From Bacillota bacterium (GTDB lineage: Bacteria > Bacillota > Clostridia > Acetivibrionales > DTU013), in the NCBI GenBank assembly GCA_023409615.1, contig JAEYRF010000002.1, positions 1 to 6,567 on the forward strand: a DNA stretch of 6,567 nt, written 5' to 3'. The number at the start of each line of letters is the position of its first letter. The first letter of the stretch is position 1. The translations under genes and the position numbers were made by a program. Positions 1 to 4,529 of the stretch are shown here, piece by piece. Below the pieces are notes generated by a model. The model saw only the letters and a list, made by a program, of their open reading frames with translations. It ran no database searches and was not told the DNA's origin.

Positions 1-387
1 TACTTGATGGGAGTTGGCAGTCCGGATTATCTTGTCGAAGGCTCTATTCGCGGAATTGATATGTTTGACTGCGTCTTGCCCACCAGGATCGGAAGGAATG
101 GTACTGTCATGACAAGTCGCGGAAAAATCATTGCAAGAGATGCAAAGTTTGCAAGGGATTTCTCACCGCTTGATCCTGAATGTGACTGTTATGTGTGCAA
201 AAATTTCTCAAGGGCATACATCAGACACCTGCTGAAAGCTCGAGAAGTTCTTGGTATAAGGTTGACAACCTGGCACAATATAAAATTTCTTTTAGACTTG
301 ATGAAAAAGGTCAGACAAGCTATAATGGAAGACAGACTTGGAGATTTCAGGAATGATTTTTTCGGTCAGTATGGATACAAGGTTTAA
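1..387 (+). CDS. tgt: Queuine/preQ1 tRNA-guanine transglycosylase, C-terminal part (5' truncated by window)
   Basis: This enzyme exchanges the wobble guanine (G34) of GUN-anticodon tRNAs (Asp, Asn, His, Tyr) for preQ1, a step of queuosine synthesis in the cytoplasm. The frame is open from the first base, so the start lies outside; 128 residues of a family usually near 375 are present. The segment begins in the GVGSPDYLVEG region. It then has FDCVLPTRIGRNG, whose Asp (codon 67-69) matches the catalytic nucleophile (Asp280 in Zymomonas numbering). Thirty-eight residues further on is the zinc site CxCxxC (codons at 181, 187 and 196), with its His ligand 26 residues after the last Cys. Both spacings equal those of the Zymomonas enzyme. 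The tail LTTWHNIKFLLDLMKKVRQAI is typical of the family. yajC follows 69 bases later with no terminator between, an arrangement common in bacteria. Identification is firm; only the N-terminus is unseen. Confidence 0.97.
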   Translation, partial: YLMGVGSPDYLVEGSIRGIDMFDCVLPTRIGRNGTVMTSRGKIIARDAKFARDFSPLDPECDCYVCKNFSRAYIRHLLKAREVLGIRLTTWHNIKFLLDLMKKVRQAIMEDRLGDFRNDFFGQYGYKV

Positions 388-400
388 GTTATAAATGAAA

Positions 401-431
401 CTGAATTATTATGGTTATTACGACCTATAAT
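401..431 (+). promoter_or_regulatory. Possible promoter ahead of yajC
   Basis: A perfect TATAAT box lies at 426-431. The best -35 candidate, CTGAAT at 401-406, is weak and the 19-base spacer is long. The stretch is AT-rich, so chance is a real possibility. If active it would give yajC its own start in addition to read-through from tgt. Confidence 0.3.
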
Positions 432-456
432 AAAATAAAAATTCATGGAGGAAAAT

Positions 457-735
457 ATGGATCCGAATATTTTAATGACATTAGGATACCTGGCGTTTTT
501 TATCTTGATTATGTATTTGATGATATTCCTGCCGCAAAAAAAGAGGGATAAAAAGGCAAAAGCTATGCTTGATGCCCTTCAAGTAGGTAATAGCATAATC
601 ACAATCGGTGGTGTGTCCGGTAAAGTTGTAAATATTAAAGACGATGAAGTTACAGTTGAAACCGGCGTTGAAAGAGCAAAGGTCGACTTTAAAAAGTGGG
701 CGATCAAGGAAGTTATTAAGCCAATCGAATCCTGA
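457..735 (+). CDS. yajC: Sec translocon accessory subunit YajC
   Basis: YajC is a small membrane protein that associates with SecDF and the SecYEG protein-export channel. The product is 92 residues, normal for the family. One N-terminal membrane helix (about residues 7-25) is followed by the basic stretch FLPQKKRDKKAKAML and then the cytoplasmic domain containing GNSIITIGGVSGKVV, the family signature. An in-frame ATG exists 12 bases upstream at 445. I chose 457 because GGAGG at 447-451 sits 5 bases before it and would lie inside the coding region if 445 were used. It follows tgt and ends at a strong terminator, so tgt-yajC probably forms the end of one operon. Its partner SecDF is encoded about 3.8 kb downstream rather than adjacent, with the SCIFF genes in between. 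Confidence 0.96.
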   Translation: MDPNILMTLGYLAFFILIMYLMIFLPQKKRDKKAKAMLDALQVGNSIITIGGVSGKVVNIKDDEVTVETGVERAKVDFKKWAIKEVIKPIES

Positions 736-785
736 TCGGGATTAATGGTTATATAAATTGACCGTTACTTGACTGATTTTAAAGA

Positions 786-813
786 CTCACAGAGGACACT
801 CTGTGGGTTTTTT
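786..813 (+). terminator. Intrinsic terminator after yajC
   Basis: A 9-bp stem pairs CTCACAGAG (786-794) with CTCTGTGGG (799-807), with one T-G wobble. The loop is GACA and six T follow directly (808-813), with A residues at 781-783 on the other side. This is a textbook Rho-independent terminator and separates the tgt-yajC unit from the genes downstream. Confidence 0.93.
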
Positions 814-845
814 GTTCTATTCCGGCCTGTACTGTAATATTAATA

Positions 846-875
846 TTGTATCTGATCCTTTGGAATCGTTAAAAT
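846..875 (+). promoter_or_regulatory. Weak promoter candidate for the TIGR04086-type gene
   Basis: TTGTAT (846-851) and TAAAAT (870-875) are 18 bases apart. The gene downstream needs a promoter because a strong terminator precedes it, but the match is modest and the region is AT-rich. If correct, the palindrome at 891-935 would lie in the transcript leader. Confidence 0.22.
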
Positions 876-890
876 ATAACTTCCGCTATA

Positions 891-935
891 ACTTTTTAAA
901 GGGGACTACGGCAGAGCCCTGTCCCCTGAAAAAGT
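891..935. repeat. Long imperfect palindrome, REP-like
   Basis: Nested inverted arms are ACTTTTT (891-897) with AAAAAGT (929-935), AGGGGAC (900-906) with GTCCCCT (921-927), and GGC (910-912) with GCC (916-918) around a 3-base loop. That gives 17 paired bases with small internal loops. No T-run follows on either strand, so it is not an ordinary terminator. Its GC-rich core contrasts with the AT-rich spacer. Palindromes with AGGGGAC/GTCCCCT arms occur as dispersed repeats in many Firmicutes, from general knowledge; membership of such a family is an inference, since only one copy is in view. It could also act as an RNA hairpin in the leader of the next gene. Confidence 0.6.
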
Positions 936-982
936 ATCGTAAGTAATATTTTAGCCGATCCTTACGTACAGGAGTGAATTTT

Positions 983-1429
983 ATGCCCAGTTTAACGAAT
1001 CTGAATGTAAAATCGACTGAAAATGAGAGCCTGAAAATAAGTTTGCTGCTCAAAGGACTTCTTACGTCTGTAATTATTACAATACTTGCCTTCATACTAC
1101 TTTCGCTGATTCTTGCTAATACAGATTTTCCACAGAGGCTTATTACTCCGGCTGTTGTCGTTACGACAATTATAAGTGTACTGACAGCTGGATCAGTATC
1201 AACAAGGGGCATTCGCAATAAAGGCTGGTTAAATGGAAGCATTGTCGGACTTATTTATATGATTATCCTGTATTTGATCAGCAGTCTGGTTTATAATAAT
1301 TATAACATTGACAGATATGTTATCACAATGACAGCTATTGGCATACTTGCAGGAGCTATAGGCGGCATTTTGGGGATAAATACAAGTAAAACAGTGAAAC
1401 ACTCCAAATACAAGCATACCAGCGTGTGA
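983..1429 (+). CDS. TIGR04086/DUF3792-type four-helix membrane protein
   Basis: The product has 148 residues and is an integral membrane protein of unknown function. Hydrophobic segments lie at about residues 23-45, 52-73, 82-104 and 112-132. The sequence RNKGWLNGSIVGLIYMIILYL, at the start of helix 3, resembles the conserved K-G-W-x-x-G-x-x-x-G-x-x-Y core of the Firmicutes family TIGR04086 (YrzE-like, DUF3792). The glycine-rich last helix (AIGILAGAIGGILGIN) also fits. The C-terminus is basic (KTVKHSKYKH). ATG at 983 is preferred to the in-frame GTG at 974 because AGGAG (970-974) sits 8 bases before the ATG and overlaps the GTG. The family is commonly found next to yajC and the SCIFF genes in Clostridia, as it is here. 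That suggests a role at the membrane linked to one of these, but no biochemical function is known to me. Family assignment is from memory of motif and context. Confidence 0.82.
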   Translation: MPSLTNLNVKSTENESLKISLLLKGLLTSVIITILAFILLSLILANTDFPQRLITPAVVVTTIISVLTAGSVSTRGIRNKGWLNGSIVGLIYMIILYLISSLVYNNYNIDRYVITMTAIGILAGAIGGILGINTSKTVKHSKYKHTSV

Positions 1430-1464
1430 ACTTAATTAGTGTTCAATTATAAATAAGGCCGACT

Positions 1465-1499
1465 GTTTAGTGCGCAAATGTGATCAAATTTGTCTAAAC
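1465..1499. promoter_or_regulatory. Inverted repeat with 18-bp near-perfect palindrome, candidate operator upstream of scfA
   Basis: The core CAAATGTGA|TCAAATTTG (1475-1492) is self-complementary at 8 of 9 positions per half. It is flanked by a second pair of arms, GTTTAG (1465-1470) and CTAAAC (1494-1499), whose axis is about 1.5 bases away. No T-run follows, so a terminator is unlikely. The centre lies about 70 bases upstream of the predicted scfA transcription start, a place where activators often bind. The TGTGA and TTTGATCA elements recall CRP/FNR-type half sites but the spacing is not theirs, so I do not name a regulator. Confidence 0.42.
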
Positions 1500-1519
1500 T
1501 CCAAAAAATATCTTGTATC

Positions 1520-1548
1520 TTTTCATTATTACTTTGTTATGCTATAAT
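1520..1548 (+). promoter_or_regulatory. Sigma-A-type extended -10 promoter of scfA
   Basis: A perfect TATAAT at 1543-1548 is preceded by TGC (1540-1542), giving an extended -10 element. Seventeen bases upstream lies TTTTCA (1520-1525), a 4/6 match to the -35 consensus. The predicted start near 1555 leaves a leader of about 47 bases before the scfA start codon. It is the best promoter in the window and fits strong expression of a peptide precursor. Confidence 0.75.
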
Positions 1549-1601
1549 GTTAAGCGCAGAAACTAAAATATTCTAAAAAGTAGCTTTTGGGAGGGATACA
1601 T

Positions 1602-1742
1602 TTGAAACATATAAAGACAATTAATAAACCTGAACTGAAGAAGGATGTAAAAAATTCAGGCTGCGGTGAATGTCAGACATCTTGCCAGTCTGCATGCAAA
1701 ACAAGCTGTACTGTGGCAAATCAGAAGTGCGAAAAAAGATAG
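1602..1742 (+). CDS. scfA: SCIFF ranthipeptide precursor (six cysteines in forty-five residues)
   Basis: This gene encodes a 46-residue ribosomal peptide precursor, the substrate of ScfB next door. The N-terminal leader MKHIKTINKPELKKD is lysine-rich. The core begins CGECQTSCQSACKTSC and continues TVANQKCEKR, with cysteines at 21, 24, 28, 32, 36 and 43. This is the nearly invariant SCIFF pattern. In the C. thermocellum homologue CteA the maturase joins Cys32 to Thr37 by a non-alpha thioether bond (a ranthipeptide), and both residues occur at these numbers here. The start is TTG at 1602; there is no in-frame ATG, homologues begin MKHIKT, and GGGAGGG (1589-1595) lies 6 bases upstream. The gene is short and has a non-ATG start, so automatic callers easily miss it. 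An extended -10 promoter lies upstream and a GC-rich hairpin follows. The biological role of the mature peptide is unsettled; quorum-sensing-like effects have been reported for clostridial ranthipeptides. Confidence 0.96.
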   Translation: MKHIKTINKPELKKDVKNSGCGECQTSCQSACKTSCTVANQKCEKR

Positions 1743-1767
1743 AACGATTACATAGCAGAAACCATGG

Positions 1768-1802
1768 CAGCGGGGGGCGCTATACCCCTCGCTGTTTATG
1801 TT
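1768..1802 (+). terminator. GC-rich hairpin after scfA, probable attenuator/terminator
   Basis: A 10-bp stem pairs CAGCGGGGGG (1768-1777) with CCCCTCGCTG (1785-1794), with one G-T wobble and a 7-base loop. It is followed by TTTATGTT, a poor T-tract. It would be expected to stop only part of the transcripts, or to protect the 3' end of the scfA message, so that precursor exceeds maturase. Confidence 0.6.
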
Positions 1803-1831
1803 AGGGCCATATGCGAAGCATATCCGGCTAA
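1801..1831. repeat. Second hairpin of the scfA-scfB spacer
   Basis: ATATGC (1809-1814) and GCATAT (1818-1823) pair perfectly around a GAA loop. GCC (1806-1808) with GGC (1826-1828) and TTA (1801-1803) with TAA (1829-1831) extend the stem, leaving GG and CC as small bulges. No T-run follows. It abuts hairpins on both sides. Confidence 0.6.
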
Positions 1832-1868
1832 AATCACAAGGGGCTCGATGCCCCTGCGATTTTAATTT
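1830..1868 (+). terminator. Third hairpin of the scfA-scfB spacer, terminator-like
   Basis: AGGGGC (1839-1844) pairs with GCCCCT (1850-1855) around TCGAT. The stem extends outward through C1837-G1856 to AAAATC (1830-1835) with GATTTT (1858-1863), with one bulge and one mismatch. The right arm runs into a T-rich tail, TTTTAATTT (1860-1868). It ends just before the scfB ribosome binding site, so it could act as a second partial terminator or shape scfB translation. It may equally be part of a composite palindromic repeat. Confidence 0.5.
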
Positions 1869-1891
1869 AGGGGGAGTGAGGAACACACAGG

Positions 1892-3283
1892 ATGATTCAC
1901 CAATTTAGAATGCACGACAAAAATATAGTATTGGATGTTAACAGCGGAGCAGTACATGTTCTTGACGATTTATCCTACGCATTGTTGGAGAAATTTTCGG
2001 ATGGAATGCCGGAAATATTGGATTTCGAGAATAAAGAAGTAACAAAGGACATTATTCAAAAGTATGATATGGCTGAAATTCAAGAAGCCTTTGACGAACT
2101 GAAGGAATTAGAAAAAGATAATTTGCTATATTCAGAAGATAGTTTTGAGGAATACTTTACGGAGCATGCAAGCAATCATATGGGACAACCTGTCATCAAA
2201 GCATTGTGCCTCCATATTGCACACGACTGCAACTTACGATGCAAGTATTGCTTTGCATCGACCGGCAATTTCGGAACTCAAAGAACACTGATGTCTGCAG
2301 AGACCGGCAAGAAGGCAATTGATTTCCTTATCGAAAAGTCAGCTGGCAGGCACAATCTTGAGGTTGATTTCTTTGGCGGAGAACCACTGCTCAATTTTGA
2401 TGTGGTGAAGGAAATCGTACTTTACGCTCTGAAACGTCAAAAGGAGACCGGTAAGAATTTCAGATTTACAATCACAACAAATGCTGTGCTGCTCAAAGAG
2501 GAGCATATGAAATTTATAAATGAGTATATGGGAAATGTGGTCCTCAGCATCGACGGAAGGCCTGAAGTAAACGACAGAATGCGTGTGCGAGTTGATGGTA
2601 AAGGTACATACAAAGATATATTGCCTAAGATAAAAGAAATGGCAGATTCCCGGGATCAGAACAATTATTATGTTAGAGGGACTTTCACCCATGAAAATCT
2701 CGATTTTTCAAAAGATGTTCTGCATATGGCTGATCTTGGATTTAAGCAGATCTCTATTGAACCGGTTGTCGCGGCTAAGGACAGCGGCTTTGACATCCAA
2801 AGGGAGGATCTGCCGACTTTGTTCAGGGAGTATGAGGAGCTTGTTCTGGAATATGTGAACCGATATAAAGATGGAAAAGGATTTAATTTCTTTCATTTCA
2901 TGATGGATCTGGATTTAGGTCCATGCATGATCAAGAGGATGAAGGGCTGCGGCTCCGGGCATGAATATCTGGCAGTGACGCCTGAAGGCGACTTGTACCC
3001 ATGCCATCAATTCGTTGGAATGGAAGAGTTTAAAATGGGCAATGTTAATTATGGGTCAGATATTAACATGGATATACGAGAAATGTTTGTCGGACAAAAC
3101 ATTTATACAAAACAGGAATGTAAAAATTGCTGGGCTAAGTTTTTCTGCAGCGGCGGATGTGCAGCAAATGCATGGCAGTTTAACAATTGTCTGGACAAGC
3201 CTTATGACATAGGCTGCGATCTGGAGAGGAAGAGGCTCGAGTGTGCTCTTTGGGCAAAGGCTATAGAATCAACACAAGATTAA
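1892..3283 (+). CDS. scfB: SCIFF maturase: radical SAM/SPASM thioether-forming enzyme
   Basis: This 463-residue cytoplasmic enzyme uses S-adenosylmethionine and iron-sulfur clusters to make thioether cross-links in ScfA (CteB-type chemistry). Residues 1 to about 85 fit the PqqD-like RiPP recognition element that binds the precursor leader. The radical SAM cluster motif CNLRCKYC has cysteines 113, 117 and 120, and FGGEP (161-165) is the SAM-binding GGE motif. The C-terminal SPASM domain shows the full seven-cysteine pattern: C353-x12-G-x4-C371, then C410-x2-C413-x5-C419-x3-C423, then C442. These should hold two auxiliary 4Fe-4S clusters. C345, in GPCMIKRMKGC, is also typical of this subfamily. 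The start ATG at 1892 has GAGGA (1878-1882) 9 bases upstream. Length and all cysteines are normal, so the enzyme looks intact. It is separated from scfA by three hairpins and followed 7 bases later by the HD gene. Confidence 0.97.
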   Translation: MIHQFRMHDKNIVLDVNSGAVHVLDDLSYALLEKFSDGMPEILDFENKEVTKDIIQKYDMAEIQEAFDELKELEKDNLLYSEDSFEEYFTEHASNHMGQPVIKALCLHIAHDCNLRCKYCFASTGNFGTQRTLMSAETGKKAIDFLIEKSAGRHNLEVDFFGGEPLLNFDVVKEIVLYALKRQKETGKNFRFTITTNAVLLKEEHMKFINEYMGNVVLSIDGRPEVNDRMRVRVDGKGTYKDILPKIKEMADSRDQNNYYVRGTFTHENLDFSKDVLHMADLGFKQISIEPVVAAKDSGFDIQREDLPTLFREYEELVLEYVNRYKDGKGFNFFHFMMDLDLGPCMIKRMKGCGSGHEYLAVTPEGDLYPCHQFVGMEEFKMGNVNYGSDINMDIREMFVGQNIYTKQECKNCWAKFFCSGGCAANAWQFNNCLDKPYDIGCDLERKRLECALWAKAIESTQD

Positions 3284-3284
3284 C

Positions 3285-3295
3285 AAAGAGGTGAT
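3285..3295 (+). promoter_or_regulatory. Very strong ribosome binding site that questions the HD gene's GTG start
   Basis: AAAGAGGTGAT matches 10 of 11 positions of the ideal anti-SD complement AAGGAGGTGAT. The apparent GTG start (3291) lies inside this site. From the GAGG core (3288-3291), the in-frame ATC at 3300 is 8 bases away and the ATT at 3303 is 11 bases away; the first in-frame ATG is at codon 28. Confidence 0.65.
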
Positions 3296-3959
3296 AACTA
3301 TCATTACAGTACATGATCTTAAAAAAAGTGAGGAAGTAAAGACGTTTTTGACGATCGCAGAGACACAGATGAGAGTGCTTGGTTATACCGAGCATTCTTT
3401 CAGACACGTTGGGATCGTTTCCGGGACTGCCGGTAATATTATGGAGCGTTTAGGTTATTCGGAACGCGAAGTTGAACTCGCGAAGATTGCAGGGTTTCTA
3501 CATGACATCGGTAATGCTGTGAACAGAAACGATCATGCTCATACGGGTGCTATCCTTGCTTATCAAATCCTTACAAAAATGGGAATGCACTGTGATGAGG
3601 CTGCACAGGTCATGATGGCTATCGGTAACCATGATGAACAGACAGGTACTGCAGTCAGCAATATTTCAGCTGCACTTATACTCGCAGATAAATCTGATGT
3701 TCACAGAAGCAGGGTCAGGAATACAGACATTGCAACATTTGATATCCATGACAGAGTGAATTATGCAGTTGAGAGATCGGTTATTTCAGTGAATATGGAA
3801 GAAAGAACGGCTGATCTGGTTCTGAAGATAAATACAGAAATTTGTCCTGTCATGGATTATTTTGAAATATTCCTGACTAGAATGACAATGAATCGGAGAG
3901 CTGCGGCGTTTTTGAATCTTCAATTCCAATTGTTTGTGAATGAATCAAAGTTGATATGA
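3291..3959 (+). CDS. HD-domain phosphohydrolase-like protein of the SCIFF neighbourhood
   Basis: The product has about 222 residues and belongs to the metal-dependent HD superfamily; its substrate is unknown. Visible metal and active-site residues, numbered from the GTG, are H39 in SFRHVG, the HD pair H71-D72 in GFLHDIGN, H82 and H84 in NDHAHTG, H114 in GNHDE, and D133 in ILADKSDVHRSRVRN. The stretch after ADKSDVHRSRVRN (ATFDIHDRVNYAVE) is highly characteristic of the HD proteins encoded beside scfB in Clostridia. No membrane segment is present, so it is cytoplasmic. It begins 7 bases after the scfB stop and is probably co-transcribed and translationally coupled. The start is uncertain: GTG 3291 lies within the ribosome binding site, and ATC 3300 or ATT 3303 would be better placed but are rare start codons. 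Nucleotide or nucleotide-signal hydrolysis is the usual HD activity, but none can be assigned here. Confidence 0.9.
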   Translation: MITIITVHDLKKSEEVKTFLTIAETQMRVLGYTEHSFRHVGIVSGTAGNIMERLGYSEREVELAKIAGFLHDIGNAVNRNDHAHTGAILAYQILTKMGMHCDEAAQVMMAIGNHDEQTGTAVSNISAALILADKSDVHRSRVRNTDIATFDIHDRVNYAVERSVISVNMEERTADLVLKINTEICPVMDYFEIFLTRMTMNRRAAAFLNLQFQLFVNESKLI

Positions 3960-3998
3960 TTGCCATTATTTTAGACTTAAAACATCATTATTTTTGAA

Positions 3999-4027
3999 TT
4001 GTTTTTTAATTTGAAGCATGGTATATT
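3999..4027 (+). promoter_or_regulatory. Candidate extended -10 promoter for the small membrane protein and possibly secDF
   Basis: TTGTTT (3999-4004) and TATATT (4022-4027) are separated by 17 bases. TGG (4019-4021) immediately precedes the -10, giving the TGn extension. It lies in a 110-base AT-rich spacer after the HD gene, which shows no convincing terminator. It could drive the 4070 gene and secDF. Confidence 0.45.
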
Positions 4028-4069
4028 TATAAATGCGCGTATATTTGCTGTGTGGAGAGGATATAAAGC

Positions 4070-4486
4070 ATGCGGTGCATACAACTTAAGAAAAACAGAA
4101 TAGGCTTTCGAGTCGTATTATTGACCCTTGTATGCATGTTATTACTTTCAGTGTTCTCAAACATTGGCATTAGCTTGCTCATACAAGATCTTCAGTCGTC
4201 AAACATAAACCAGGATCCAATTACACCGCGTGGAATTGGTATGCTAAATCAAAATCCGCTGGAAGACATCTTTGTCAGGCAGCAATACTTCTTCCAAGAA
4301 GCGCAGCGATTATTAAGCTGTAAAAGCAACGGCTTCATGACATCCTATTACGGTTCAGTATATGGACTGTTTTTCCACACAACCGCAAGGTTTATATCGC
4401 TATCTGACCAAATCTCAATGATCAAAACCAGAAACTTTTTAATTGCTATGTATAGTCCTAATGCACCCCCATATGCTTTAGCATAA
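4070..4486 (+). CDS. Hypothetical protein with one N-terminal membrane segment
   Basis: I do not recognise this 138-residue protein. A basic N-terminus (KKNR, residues 7-10) is followed by one hydrophobic stretch at about residues 12-38, fitting a signal anchor; no clear signal peptidase site is seen. By the positive-inside rule the rest would be outside the cell. That part holds a polar, Asn/Gln-rich region (43-62), a segment with several aromatic residues (FVRQQYFF, then SYYGSVYGLFFHTTARF) and the C-terminus SPNAPPYALA. Three cysteines are present (residues 3, 22 and 84). The start is well supported: GGAGAGG (4054-4060) lies 9 bases before the ATG, and a promoter candidate lies upstream. 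It ends 43 bases before secDF with no terminator seen, so co-expression is likely. It is probably a real gene, since it has an ordered start region and a plausible topology, but it is not part of the neighbourhood as I know it from other Clostridia. Confidence 0.72.
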   Translation: MRCIQLKKNRIGFRVVLLTLVCMLLLSVFSNIGISLLIQDLQSSNINQDPITPRGIGMLNQNPLEDIFVRQQYFFQEAQRLLSCKSNGFMTSYYGSVYGLFFHTTARFISLSDQISMIKTRNFLIAMYSPNAPPYALA

Positions 4487-4529
4487 ATCTGCTTACACCA
4501 TTTATTAAACAATAAAAGGAGTCATTGTC

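Noticed and set aside
445..456. Earlier in-frame ATG for yajC
   Set aside because: The Shine-Dalgarno GGAGG overlaps this codon, and the ATG at 457 has correct spacing and the usual YajC N-terminus.
886..1242. Minus-strand ORF of 118 codons
   Set aside because: It is antisense to the four-helix membrane protein and runs through the palindrome. Its hydrophobic look mirrors the coding strand.
1427..1445. Small hairpin TGAAC/GTTCA at the stop of the membrane-protein gene
   Set aside because: Only 5 bp with a 9-base loop and no T-run; too weak to call a terminator.
1656..1886. Minus-strand ORF of 76 codons antisense to the end of scfA and the hairpin spacer
   Set aside because: It overlaps the certain scfA gene and the palindromic spacer, has no recognisable domain, and is explained by the absence of minus-strand stops in GC-rich hairpins.
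2339..2896. Several ORFs of 62-117 codons on both strands inside scfB
   Set aside because: They lie within the intact radical SAM gene in other frames, without ribosome binding sites or domains.
3969..3995. TTTTA/TAAAA stem followed by a T-run after the HD gene
   Set aside because: The stem is 5 bp of A-T only and the T-run is about 9 bases away, so it is not convincing as a terminator.
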